A DNA stretch of 64,000 nt, taken from positions 191,260,938-191,324,937 of the forward strand of contig JBOZIK010000001.1 in assembly GCA_051453625.1 (NCBI GenBank), given 5' to 3'. Numbering within the stretch: the first letter of the stretch is position 1; the number at the start of each line of letters is the position of its first letter. Position numbers and translations under genes: made by a program. This stretch comes from Welwitschia mirabilis. Taxonomy: Eukaryota; Gnetophyta; Gnetopsida; Welwitschiales. Shown one piece after another: positions 45,781-56,440 of the stretch. The notes under the pieces were generated by a model. That model did not search any database, had not been told where the DNA came from, and worked only from the letters and a program-made list of their open reading frames with translations.

Positions 45781-48373
45781 TGGCAACTCCTTTAAAGAGG
45801 TTTCATTATAGGTCGCATTCCTAAGGTTTTTTTCTAGGTGCTCCAATTTTCCATTATAAGAGAGAATATTCCCACGTTGAAAGGGGAATTACTAAGATTT
45901 GTATGTGCACTATAGTTACATTCCTAGGGGAATGTAAAAATCCTGATGATATGCTTTCCTTTAAAAGAAATCTCTTCACTATAATAAGGAATATGGAGTA
46001 ATATAAACAAATAAATATCTTATTTTGGAAATTTCTTACTCATGATTCTTTCTCATCTATTTATCAACAATTCATCTAAGATTTTCTCTTAAAACTCTTT
46101 AAAACTAAATATATAAGTACTATAGTATTATAACATCAAAGAAAAATAATATCTATAAAGGTAGAGTAAGCATCTATGATAATAAAAATAGCTCATGCAT
46201 GTAAGGAACTCTAAAAATAAACATTTAATAGAATATAGAGACATCTAGTCATGGATGCATGAAGGTGGAAAAACCACCATTACATTAGTAATGAATTTTA
46301 TGAAGTTTTAAAATAAACAAAATAATGTGATGCATGCTAATCTTTGAAATCTTGAATCTCATGGCATAACTATAGCTCTTATGAGCCAAGGTTCCTATGA
46401 AGTCTAATCTAGATGAATATAGTATCATATCATTTATAGATGAATATAGTATCATATCATTTATAGAGAATTTTCCAACCCCATAAGTCTCATCCCTAAT
46501 ACTTTCTATGAAAAACAAGTATAAATCAAATACACAAAACTATATAAATATTTCATGACAAACATCTTTTTTTATTCCCAATTTTAAAAAAAATTGTGGG
46601 TTATTATTTTTTCTGTTTAAGTTATTGCCATAATTTCCAATTAAATATTAAAACAATTATGATTTTCAACTCATGCACAAATAGACATTTGATAAAGAAT
46701 TAAAAAAAATCATCTTGAAATCTTATTTAGTAATCTTGGTATGTAAAAGAATATGATGAATTCAAGAAAAAATTGTTTGAATTCAAGAAAAAATTGTTTT
46801 TACTTCTGTGAGTAATCTCCTCTATCTCTTAGCTTTATCCATGAAATTTCTCTTTCACATCTCCTCTATCCTTCTTCTATTATGATAAATATGATAAGTT
46901 TATTAATATTTTATTAAAATACTTGATTTAATAATTAAAACTTAAAAGTTTATTTAACTTTACTATGGTAACTTTAAATTTCTATTATGAAAATTATTAT
47001 TTTATTATATTAAACATCTTTTCATCTTTATCATATTTATATTATGTCATAATTATTTTCATTTTTTAATTCTTTTTAGATATCTTTATCCCTTTTTCAT
47101 GTGTGCCTTTTTAAAATTGAAAATATTATTGTTGTCTTTAATTTTTCAAAATAGAGCTTTTCTTTTATATTATAGTCTTTAAAAATAAAATATATTTCAT
47201 ATAATTCCTTTCAGAACTTTTTAATGATTCCTTTCAGATTTTCCCTCTTTAATGTAGAGTAGGATTCATTATGATCATGGTTACTAAGAATCATTTATGA
47301 AGAAAATGAATTATGAAAGTTTTTTAATGCACTTTTTTATGTACTTTCCTTCTTTGTTTCTGTAGTTATTTATTAATGAATCTTTTATTCTTGATGGTTT
47401 TATTTAATATATATTTCTACTTATTGTACTTATCATGGTAGGACTACTTTGTTCTATCTTTAATTCCCCTTGATTATTTTATTCTATGAAAAAAAATATA
47501 TGTATATATTAGCAAAATGCAATAATAATGCAAAATAAAAAGTTCTTTATGTATAATTATAAGGTCCCATCAAACTCATTCCTAGTAGGAAGTATTTTAG
47601 TTGATGAAAGGCATCTACTTTCTCATATTATAATGAAGCAAAAATTATTTGAAAGAAAATTACATAAGATATATATTGTTGGAAAGGAGAATGGATACAT
47701 AATTCCATAAACACTAGCCTACTTTAAGATAAAGATGATAATGAAAATTATAGCATATCCCTTTTTGGAACTTACTAATATACTTACAAGAGTTTACTTG
47801 ATATAAAAATTGTTAAGATAATATAGGTTACCTTGCATCTACTCCTTTGGTTATTAATCTCATGTACCTCAAATTCTATCATGTTTCAATGTATTTTGAT
47901 CTTCTTAGTTTACCTTATGTCAACCCATAATTATACATGATTATTTATTTCTTTTAGACATATTTTATGATGCTCTAAGTAAACTTCTTATGAATGTCAT
48001 CCAATCTTCATTTCATTAGTTTATTATGTCCCATATGAATACCTTAAACATGTAGCTTATCCATGTATATTATTTCCTTAGTAACCATTATTATGTAAAT
48101 CTTTATTTTTAAAAAAATAAGAAACATACTTTTTAAGATGATTTATATAAACAGGAATCATATGCATAAATTCTAAATGATAGCTTATAATTACTTCTAA
48201 TAGCATTCATATATGTGCATGATTTTAAAATTTTTGGAATATTACAACTTTATATCTTTCATGTCCTATTTCCATAGGGTATTCAATTCATTATACAAGA
48301 TGAAACAATGTTATATATATTATTATTATGTGATAATTATAATAAAATTCTAAATGAAATCATAATTTTTACG
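45781..48373. other. AT-rich DNA with small tandem duplications, no gene
   Basis: No coding region is supported. A 27-bp tandem duplication lies at 46411-46465 (GATGAATATAGTATCATATC) and a 21-bp one at 46758-46799 (GAATTCAAGAAAAAATTGTT). The rest is highly AT-rich, especially 46.9-47.5 kb. Confidence 0.5.
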
Positions 48374-48730
48374 TGTGAGACTAAAACTCACATCCTTTCA
48401 TCATTATTCAATCCAACTATATTAAAAACTAAGCATACCACAAAGTCTAAAACATTTATAAAATATAAATAAATATTTATTTATATTTGTTAATTTTATT
48501 ATATAATTCATTTAGAATAGTAATTGAGATATGCTCGTACCCTTTATTTTGTCTATTTATATTCCTACACTTGTATTGTTTATTTCTAAAATAATAAAAA
48601 TAAAAAGTAATAGGTCTAAAAGGATATCCTCCATTTAAATTTTTCTTGTATTCTTTGTTTCATCCTTTTGGAATTGTATTGTCTCATAATGTATCAGGAA
48701 ATTATTTCATAGAAACATAGTGTTAAACCA
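48374..48730 (+). repeat. 5' LTR of the copia element
   Basis: Starts TGTGAGACTAAAACTCACATCC-like, matching TATGAAACTGAAAG...ACATCC at 52881. Further shared blocks are ATTTTTCTTGTATTCTTTG and ATTTGTTAATTTTATTATA. It ends ...TTAAACCA beside the primer site. Confidence 0.7.
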
Positions 48731-48732
48731 AG

Positions 48733-48745
48733 TTGTTATCAGTTT
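48733..48745 (+). promoter_or_regulatory. Primer binding site (initiator tRNA-Met type, degraded)
   Basis: TTGTTATCAGTTT two bases after the 5' LTR, compared with the copia consensus TTGGTATCAGAGC. Position is the main support. Confidence 0.5.
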
Positions 48746-48949
48746 CGCAAAGTGTATTGATGTTTGATAAATCCTTTTTATGAGCTTGGGTAATCATACA
48801 AAAGTTTAAATGTCAAACATACTAATGTGAAAACGACACTTAACGGATCTCCTAGTAGTGAAGGATTTGCTTCTTATGATCATATGAAAGAAATTACCTG
48901 TTGTGATAAATTATGAATGGAGCATGTACAATAAGAAAAATCCTTGTCC

Positions 48950-49560
48950 CTCATTTAATTTTATCTTAATCAATTATGAATAGTACTATAATTAAAGCAA
49001 CGATAGCACAACAATTGTGGAAGAAGCTACATGAGTTGTATAAGAAGAAAACTACCACTAATAATATAGCACTACTAAGGAAATTATATAATCTAAGGAT
49101 GACAGAGTGTGTAGTATTTTTTAAGCATTTTTTTTTAATTTAACATCCTTCTTATGAAGAGAGATAACATTTATTTGAGTTTTTACAATGTTTTTAAGGG
49201 AGCACTATTTCTTTATTCTCTAGCAGATAGTTGAAAAGGTGTTTTTTATGGTCATTAGTCATTCAACAAAGTTAGAAGATTTAAAATTAACTTGATCACT
49301 AGTATAGTTCTTGTAGAAAAGGCAAGTAAGCATGTTGTAGGTCTTGACAATATTTACTTTTCTTTCTCATCAAATATTATACTCCATAAAAAATAAAAAT
49401 CATCATAGTAAAGGCAAAACTTTATGATGCATAAGTAAAAGTTAAGAATAAATGTTGGTACTGTTACAAAGTTAATCATTCCAATGCAAAGGATCATAAT
49501 GCTATATATGTGTCTTTCTTTTTTCATCATGTTACTCTTCTTACTAATGGTAAATATTAA
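48950..49560 (+). pseudogene. Copia gag remnant with zinc knuckle
   Basis: WKKLHELYKKKT at 49018 and LRKLYNLRMTE shortly after are the hallmark of the copia gag (UBN2-like) domain. A degraded zinc knuckle, CWYCYKVNHSNAKDH, lies near 49.45-49.50 kb with the last Cys replaced by His. Stops and frameshifts lie between. It is followed by a 491-N gap (49639-50129) that must hold the start of pol. Confidence 0.75.
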
Positions 49561-50129
49561 GGCTAATAGATTCTTAATAGTAGTATTTCTTTACATGTCA
49601 ACTTAGATAAGAACTAGTTTAACCTATTCAATAAGCTCNNNNNNNNNNNNNNNNNNNNNNNNNNNNNNNNNNNNNNNNNNNNNNNNNNNNNNNNNNNNNN
49701 NNNNNNNNNNNNNNNNNNNNNNNNNNNNNNNNNNNNNNNNNNNNNNNNNNNNNNNNNNNNNNNNNNNNNNNNNNNNNNNNNNNNNNNNNNNNNNNNNNNN
49801 NNNNNNNNNNNNNNNNNNNNNNNNNNNNNNNNNNNNNNNNNNNNNNNNNNNNNNNNNNNNNNNNNNNNNNNNNNNNNNNNNNNNNNNNNNNNNNNNNNNN
49901 NNNNNNNNNNNNNNNNNNNNNNNNNNNNNNNNNNNNNNNNNNNNNNNNNNNNNNNNNNNNNNNNNNNNNNNNNNNNNNNNNNNNNNNNNNNNNNNNNNNN
50001 NNNNNNNNNNNNNNNNNNNNNNNNNNNNNNNNNNNNNNNNNNNNNNNNNNNNNNNNNNNNNNNNNNNNNNNNNNNNNNNNNNNNNNNNNNNNNNNNNNNN
50101 NNNNNNNNNNNNNNNNNNNNNNNNNNNNN

Positions 50130-52850
50130 TATGAAAACTTTTACGTTCAGAATTAGAAATGCTTGCAAATTCATGGTGTACGCACAATCAAGTTAAAATT
50201 GTTATTAGACAAAATTCTTTCCTTAATAGGGATGACGTATGTATTATAATGTTTTAAGAGTATGTTTACACTAGTTTATTAGATAATTATAGTGATAATT
50301 CTAGCTTTAGTCAAACATGATGGAAGACATCCCACAAGGCATTAATAAGAGATAAATTAATTAATGTAAAATCCTTGCACTTAATATGTACTTCTTACTA
50401 CAAATCTATTAATTATAGGTTAAGAGGAAACTTCTCTAAATTTAAGCCTTTAGCATAAGAAACTTTCTTATATGGAAGAGGCTTAAAGTTTCTATAATGA
50501 AATAAAGTCTTAAAGGGCATGGATATTACAACATTAAAGATTTTTAAATATTGCATCTAGACCAACTAAAGGCAAGTATTGTTTTCCCTAGAAGATTGAA
50601 TGAAAGAAAGAAATATTGCAACATATACAAATATGATATGATGTATTTAAGAAGTTTAAATCTTTAGTTTAAAAGTCAACTAAAAAATTGTTAAAATGTT
50701 CAAAAACTAATGATGAAGAGTAATGCTCCTTAGCTTTTGATAATTTCTACTAATAGCTAGGGATTATAAGGATAAATATAGAGGTATAACCTAGAGCATA
50801 ATCAAGTGCCAAGGTGGATGAACTAAAAATCTAAAGTGATGATTCTTCAAGTAAATGTATCAAAATTTTTGTGAACATAGACTATCAATACAATAATTTA
50901 TATTATAATACATGGTAAGAAAGTTATACTCATCTTGAAGTAATTAGTTATATAGGACATGTATTAATTCCTAAAGAAACTAAGACTAAGTTGGATGAAA
51001 AATTAAGTTGTTGATGAGATGGCTATAGAATTTAGTATTATATTGATAAAAAAATTATTAAGTTAATAGATGTATTTCAAGAAAAACTCAAACACCTATC
51101 TTCTAAGTGTGCATACTATTATAACACTAAAAATGAGTGAACACACAATAAACAAATATCCTTTAAGTGTGCATATTCATTTGTCTATTTCATTGTCTTC
51201 ATTTAATGTAAATTCATAGTAGGCCAATATAAGTTTCATCTTTTAAATGACATCCTTGAGTAGGAAGAAGACCATAACATATTAGAGGAAAGTATAGAAG
51301 GAATAAATGTAGTGAAATGTCCAACACTAATGCTTGCACCTAGAAGCTCCACCACGGAATGAAGAATACCAACATAACTTAGATTGTGTTTGTCTTATTA
51401 ATGCTAGTAAACTAGAAATTTATGAAGAAACTATGGTAAGTTGTAAAATTGCTGATTGATTGGAAGTCATGAAGGAGTGCATGGATTCTCTTTAATAAAA
51501 CCATGTTTTAAACTAATTAATTATCCCAAAGATAAGAAGATAGTAAAGATTATATTATTTATAAATTAAAAAAATGAGAATAGTAACTCATAAAGTTTCA
51601 AAGCCAAAGTTGCAATAAAAGGCTTTGAATAGGTAATTATGATTAACTACTTACTAACATGACAATTATTAGATTTATACTTGTTGCATTTTTGGATTTG
51701 AAGGTAGGATAGGTGGATGTAATGTCTGCATTGCTCCATTATGACCTTGAAGAGAATTTGTCTACAAAGTAGTCTAAAGGCATTGAAGTGGAAGGAAATG
51801 ATTCATAGTTTCACAAACTGGAAAAGGGTTTATATGTATTGAAAATAGATCCACGCTAATGGTAGAAGAGTTTGATTTATTCTTATTATAATAAGCTTAT
51901 AAAACGAGTAATGATAATACTTATATGTTCATAAGAAAATTGGAATATGGGTGTTTAGATAGTTTGGTTAATATATGTTAATGACATACTACAAGTTTTA
52001 ATTAGAATGCTATTATAGAACTCCAAACACAACTAAATGTACATTAAAAAATTCTTGGCATGAGGAATCTTAAAAATAAAATAGTTAGAAAAGTTGTGGC
52101 ATTCTTTAGTTGAGCTAGATGGATGTAAATCTCTTTCCAATCCATTTCCTAGTCACATAAACTTGTAAAGAAGTTTTGTCCCAAAAAATGAAAAGGAGAA
52201 ATTCTACAAGATTGGAGTGCCATACATGTAAGCAGTGGGTAGCTTAATGTATTTTGTTCTTTATACAAGAATATATTTAGCTTATGCTATTAGATTGGTG
52301 TAGATTTATGAGCAATCCTCTTAAGCTTTATGTTGTTGTGACATAGATTTTCAAGTATCTAAAAGTTCCTTAAAATTTTTCTTTATGCTATGGAGCTTGG
52401 AATGTTAATATGTAAGTAACAAGGAATGAGGATTCAAACATTACAACTGATGTGCATACTCAAATCCACAAATAACTATGTATTTATTTATGTACAGTGG
52501 TTGTGCATTGAAAATCGAAATTGCAAAAAGTGTTACTTTGTCCAACTAGAAGGTTAAGTATGTGGTTGTAATTGAGGTAGTTTAATGATTATATTAGATA
52601 AAAAGGCTATGCATAACTTCATGAGAAAATTTTAAGTCATTGTATGATAGTTAGAGTGTAATTCATCTAACCAAAAATGTTCACCTTTGGAGGAAACATA
52701 AGGGACGTGTGTTCCCACTTCATTTTAGAAGCAATTTTAAAAGTTGTAATTGTCTAAGATTGATTTAAATGTTACTTCAACGAGTATATTCATCAAGGTT
52801 TTGGTTGCTAACAAGTTTCATAATGCACAAGAAAGTTGCAGATTACATAA
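50130..52850 (+). pseudogene. Copia integrase, reverse transcriptase and RNase H remnant
   Basis: After the gap the plus strand reads, with breaks, an integrase C-terminal motif (IPKETKTKLDEK, about 50.97 kb). The RT start follows (MKECMDSL, about 51.47 kb), then a KVAIKGFE segment (51.61 kb), the catalytic region YVNDIL (about 51.98 kb, one Asp lost), and RNase H text. The latter includes AVGSLMYFVLYTRIYLAYAI-like sequence (52.23 kb) and SVIHLTKN (about 52.66 kb). The last readable part (TKVLVANKFHNA, about 52.79-52.82 kb) is the usual copia C-terminus. It is thoroughly inactivated. Confidence 0.75.
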
Positions 52851-52880
52851 GTCTTAGTCTTGATCGAGAGAATTAGGAGG

Positions 52881-53229
52881 TATGAAACTGAAAGAAACAT
52901 CCATTTGTAATAACTCAACCTAATTGTATCCAAAACTAAATAGCTCAAAAATTTGGGGAGATTTGAAAGTGGAATTGTGGTCTTTTTATTTGTTAATTTG
53001 ATTGTAAGTTTTTGTTGAGATATGTACTTACACATTTTTTTTTTGTTTATACACATGCTTGCAACTGTTTTTCCCTTTAAATGAAATAATAAAAATGGTA
53101 CATGGCAAGTCTAGAAAGGTGGCCTTCATTTACATTTTTCTTGTGTGCTTATTTTCTTCTTTTTGGCTGTGTGTCATCTTATAGTATAAGAGGGCATTCT
53201 TTCGTAACATTATCACCATATCATCATCA
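52881..53229 (+). repeat. 3' LTR of the copia element
   Basis: Homologous to 48374-48730 and directly preceded by the purine tract AATTAGGAGG (52871-52880). It contains AAATGAAATAATAAAAATGG, a likely poly(A) region, and ends near ...ATCATCATCA. Confidence 0.68.
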
Positions 53230-53760
53230 ACTAGTTGCTAAAAGAGAGCCACATTAAAAAAAACGTAATACGGTTTACAATTGTCTAACAAACAAATAAT
53301 TACAAATCAATACAATGTATAGCTTAACTTTGAAACCAAAAGAAAAAGTATGAACACCAACTAAACCAAAAACACGTACAAATTTTTTTTGTGTAAACTA
53401 AGGAGCAGGCTAAACAGACTTTGATGTCTTATTAAATGAGGTGTATAAATGCAATACACACCATAAGTTTCAAATTGTATGTCACATGTCATCACCTCAA
53501 TGCATGTAGTACACAAATTTAATAAGACTGGCAGACAGTTTAGGTTCTTCAGTAAACTAAAGGAGACATCGCATGTAGACTTATCTGAGTGAACCCTTGA
53601 AAAATGCTCTCAACATTAATGTTGACAACTTCTCGAAGACANNNNNNNNNNCGTTCTAAACTATTCCCATTAAGGTATTGTAATAACACTTCAAAAATCC
53701 GAAAACAGAACAGTTTGGAGACCATTCAAAAAAAACTTAGGCTGCGAATGGCAACGTGAA
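53230..53760. other. Spacer downstream of the J-protein gene
   Basis: AT-rich, more complex than the transposon-derived regions, with a 10-N placeholder at 53642-53651. No open frame or repeat was recognised. It may contain the far 3' flank of the minus-strand gene. Confidence 0.45.
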
Positions 53761-54073
53761 TGACACGTAAGAAGATTTGTTATTTGAAATTACATACGCT
53801 CCCTTTTTCTCAAGAGTACATTAATTTTCATATCTTTTTACAAGCGTTTTCTTTGGAGATAAGAATGAAAGACAACTTCCAACTTGTAAACGAAAGTATT
53901 CACAAACAACGATGGATAGTCAAAGAAGCTCATCGACTCATTGTGGCCCTTCCGTGGACTAAAAGACGAAGGGTACGTACATACATACAGTATACACACG
54001 CACGTCATGCGTATCGTATATCCATTAATCGTATCTGATAAACAAAAGAATGTTTCCACGACCGCGCCGGCCT
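53761..54073 (-). other. 3' untranslated/flanking region of the J-protein gene
   Basis: On the minus strand this follows the TAA stop. GC content falls quickly from the coding level to that of the surroundings. No canonical AATAAA was found close by; AT-rich words such as GAAAATTAATGTA near 53830 could act in 3' end formation. Open frames on the plus strand here and across the gene are mirror images of the coding sequence. Confidence 0.4.
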
Positions 54074-54508
54074 TTACCAGCACTGATCGGTCTCCCAGTT
54101 GCGAGTGCAACGCCGCGCGGACAGCGCAGACCAAGCGCCTGCGGCGGCAAGCCGGCGGTCGTAGTCGGCGCGAGACTGCGGATCGTAGAGCACGCTGTAC
54201 GCGTCATGCACAGCAATGAACTCCTGGCTGCCGTCGCTGCCGGCCATTGCGGAAGCGTCCGGATGAAAGAGGCGGGCAAGCCGTCTGTACGCCGCCTTAA
54301 TCTCTTCCCTGCTTGCCCCTCTTTCGACGCCCAACACGCTGTACAGATTTTCCTTCTTCTTCGGCAGCGCCGTGCCCGCCATCCGCGCTTTCACCGCCCG
54401 ACACACCGATCCGCGTCTGTGACTGCGCAACTGCCCATGTCCGAGCCCGTGCACTCCGACGCCGCCGAACGCACTGCCGGCTACCCTTGCTGCCACCATC
54501 ATGCTCAT
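54074..54508 (-). CDS. ATJ11: Plastid-targeted J-domain (DnaJ/Hsp40) co-chaperone, J11 type
   Basis: A 144-residue protein from the chosen start. Residues 1 to about 45 are rich in Ala, Gly, Ser, Val and Arg with few acids, as in chloroplast transit peptides. The J-domain (about 53-120) reads LYSVLGVERGAS, then EEIKAAYRRLARLFHPDAS with the essential HPD at 82-84, and EFIAVHDAYSVLYDP, DYDRRL. The tail ends RNWETDQCW, which I recall as the C-terminus of Arabidopsis chloroplast J11 (about 160 residues). There is no Gly/Phe or zinc-finger region, so it is a small J-protein that would stimulate a plastid Hsp70. The frame is open to an ATG at 54556, but that ATG is only ~22 bp from a TATA-like box. 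The ATG cluster at 54508, 54502 and 54499 is therefore the likelier start. It is intronless, GC-rich and the only intact gene seen. Confidence 0.9.
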   Translation of the reverse strand: MSMMVAARVAGSAFGGVGVHGLGHGQLRSHRRGSVCRAVKARMAGTALPKKKENLYSVLGVERGASREEIKAAYRRLARLFHPDASAMAGSDGSQEFIAVHDAYSVLYDPQSRADYDRRLAAAGAWSALSARRCTRNWETDQCW

Positions 54509-54577
54509 TTTTGTGCTTCGACAATTCCTCGAATGACCAAGCGTTATCCACTGCAAAGTCCAACCAGTCGTCCCACC

Positions 54578-54583
54578 ATTTAT
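54578..54583 (-). promoter_or_regulatory. TATA-like box of the J-protein gene
   Basis: The minus strand reads GGGGATAAATGG, with ATAAAT 70-75 bp upstream of the preferred start codon. Transcription would start near 54550, just inside the upstream ATG at 54556. Confidence 0.45.
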
Positions 54584-54600
54584 CCCCTCCGCCGCGATTC

Positions 54601-54669
54601 CACGTCACCGCTTCTAGCACAGGGCCCACTGCTGTCTCTGTGCTGTGTCAGATGGGCTGACTCAGCAGT
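54601..54669 (-). promoter_or_regulatory. ACGT, site II-like and GCN4-like elements in the proximal promoter
   Basis: The proximal promoter of the minus-strand gene carries TGACGTG (54601-54607), an ACGT-core site for bZIP factors. It also has TGGGCC (54623-54628) and AGCCCA (54653-54658), site II-like words frequent upstream of nuclear genes for organelle proteins. TGAGTCA, a GCN4-type word, overlaps 54659-54665. These are motif matches only. Confidence 0.4.
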
Positions 54670-54863
54670 CCAGGTCCTTAATTATTATCTTATCCGATGC
54701 CCACTCTGGATTCGGACCTGGGAGAGCGTGGGCGCGAGGGGCGAACGTCGACCAATGGTCGCTGCCTTGTCGGTTACGTAGACGCCTATGCGGATAAGTA
54801 CGTTCAGCCGTCTCAAGATAGCTACACTTCTGCTGCCACCTTTCATCTGCCTGCTGACACAGC

Positions 54864-54869
54864 CACGTG
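54864..54869. promoter_or_regulatory. G-box (CACGTG)
   Basis: A palindromic CACGTG within CCACGTGTC, about 360 bp upstream of the J-protein start. G-boxes bind bZIP/bHLH factors and are common in light-regulated plant promoters. One hexamer in GC-rich DNA is weak evidence. Confidence 0.35.
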
Positions 54870-55085
54870 TCGGACTTCGACTCTTCTGTTTGGAGCGTTC
54901 GGCAGTCTCCACATGGTGGGGACCACGTTATTCCGGTGCGATGCCGGGAACAGGGGCGCTGAAGTCGGTGGCGCTGTCCCGGGCTAGGTGCGTTCCATTT
55001 GGTCGAACGTTTAGTCCAGGGAGAAACGGATATTCCGTTTCAGTTGGAGTAGCATTAATTTAATGGATAAATTAACGGCACAATT

Positions 55086-55093
55086 ATAAATAC
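55086..55093 (+). promoter_or_regulatory. TATA-like box at the island edge, plus strand
   Basis: TATAAATA followed by CCGAGGTC. It could start a divergent transcript to the right, where a splice-acceptor-like TTTCACTTGCAG occurs at about 55400-55411. No convincing first exon was found. Confidence 0.25.
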
Positions 55094-55150
55094 CGAGGTC
55101 GTAGAAAAGCGAGTCGTTCGACACGTCATCGCGGCGAGCTTATCTGCCAA

Positions 55151-56232
55151 GTGTTCCGCGAATTCCTTAGCTTCGGAGATAATTTATTGGACGCCCACAT
55201 GGCAGGAGGCTGAGTCAACATAGAATGTGTGCTTTTGAGATAAAGCAGCAGCGTAGATTTTGGATCATCGAGTGCTAACGACATTTGTACACCTTTTCCC
55301 CAAAAAAAAAAAAACAATTATCGCGAATCTCAACTTGTCCAATCCACGTCTGTTTCATGGCTGTTCATTTCCCACTTTAACACGTTATTTGTGCTTTTGT
55401 TTCACTTGCAGAAAGAGACCAACGGAAGACGATGAGATTCAGTGCACTTGGGATTGTTTAACTACTTTACCTTCACTTCCAGATACATAGAAATTAATAA
55501 TATTGCGAGGGTTTCCTTTTCGTTAAGGAGAATCAACGTCTGAGAGGGTTTGTGTTTACTGTGAGCAATTAGTTAGTTATTATTTGAAGGGGATGAAAGT
55601 AGTCGAGCTTTCGTAGAAATTTCCTTGACCTTTTTCAAAGATGTGATATTCTTTTTTATGTTGTATTTCCAATACTTGACATGGCATTTAATATGTAGGG
55701 CAAAAACACTTATTGTATAGTTTTTTCTTTTTAAAGAAAAACTTTTTTAAGAATTAAAATCACACTTACAAAGTCACAAGAGCACTGTTCTCCATTAGGA
55801 TATCTCTTCAAAGACATTTATCATTTAATTTCTCATTTTAAGTTCTCATTTGCATTATTTTCTTAATGCTTATTAGAGTTATTAAAAGTTAATAACATAA
55901 GGCATTTGTTTTCTTGATACAACATTCATGTATTTGTCAGTTTCTCTAAAGGAAACATGTTAGTAAAATACTTGTTGGGCAGTTTCAAATGGGTTTTAGT
56001 ATAATGATTTAATTATGTGTTTTACAATAACCAAGTGTTTCATGATGAACTAATACATGACTTGAAGTCATGACTATTATTCCAATACATAAACTGTTTT
56101 CTTACATTCATACCTAAGTATTATTTCAAATTCATAGTTTTTAAAGTTACCATGTTGGTTATACAATACTATTATTCACAGATTTCTCTATAAAATGAAA
56201 TTTAATTATTCTAAATATTAAGCCTTATCTAA
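55151..56232. other. Transition to AT-rich DNA, no supported gene
   Basis: A poly(A) run lies at about 55304-55315. A 76-residue plus-strand frame (55260-55490) ends KRPTEDDEIQCTWDC and could be a terminal exon after the acceptor-like site at 55411, but no partner exon is visible. The remainder to 56232 is AT-rich without features. Confidence 0.4.
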
Positions 56233-56440
56233 AAGGGTGGTAGTCCAATTGGCTGAACATTCATCTATCCTTCATTTAGGAGGTTAGGGGTTCGAGCCTT
56301 TGTATGTCATGCTTGACACACTATGAGGCCTTATGCATACTTAAATCATTCACTTAGGAAAAGATGGTGATTATAGTTTTAAAGGGAGTTGTGTTCATTA
56401 AAATTTTCAAGTTTGACATTCCATAAATGTTAAGCCTCAA
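56233..56440 (+). mobile_element. tRNA-derived SINE, copy 1
   Basis: Internal RNA polymerase III promoter parts stand at the right distance. The A box TAGTCCAATTGG is at 56241-56252 and the B box GGTTCGAGCC at 56289-56298. The flanks do not fold as a tRNA acceptor stem and there is no anticodon arm, so it is not a functional tRNA. Homology with 62452-62680 continues beyond the B box (TTAAAT, ATT, TTAGG, then a shared pyrimidine/AT tail), the mark of a dispersed SINE family. The ends are uncertain. Confidence 0.65.

Larger units (their letters stand above)
48374..53229 (+). mobile_element. Structurally complete, inactivated Ty1/copia element
   Basis: Two homologous LTRs (48374-48730 and 52881-53229) surround copia gag, integrase, RT and RNase H remnants in the canonical order. 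A Met-type primer site follows the 5' LTR and a polypurine tract (AATTAGGAGG) abuts the 3' LTR. Total length is about 4.86 kb including a 491-N gap, normal for plant copia. The coding frame has stops throughout and the RT site reads YVND. No clear target duplication was found (TTACG versus ACTAG), so an end may be misplaced or eroded. It is a different family from the copies at 35 and 44 kb. Confidence 0.78.
53940..55150. other. GC-rich island around the J-protein gene
   Basis: Within a window that is otherwise very AT-rich, this 1.2-kb stretch is rich in G, C and CpG (for example GCCGCCGCAGG-type words). It covers the coding sequence and about 600 bp upstream. The upstream half (54.7-55.1 kb) has open frames on both strands, none resembling a known protein. 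These are expected by chance in GC-rich DNA. Confidence 0.75.

Noticed and set aside
54050-54781. Longest open frame of the window, 243 residues, plus strand
   Set aside because: It lies antisense to the J-protein coding sequence in GC-rich DNA where stops are rare, and its translation has no recognisable domain. The minus-strand frame has a full J-domain and family C-terminus.
54685-55063. Overlapping open frames on both strands upstream of the J-protein gene
   Set aside because: Composition-driven frames in the GC-rich promoter, with low-complexity Arg/Ser/Pro-rich translations and no homology recognised.
56233-56310. Functional tRNA gene
   Set aside because: A and B boxes are present but acceptor stem and anticodon arm do not form, and a related copy continues past the tRNA-like part. 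A SINE fits better.
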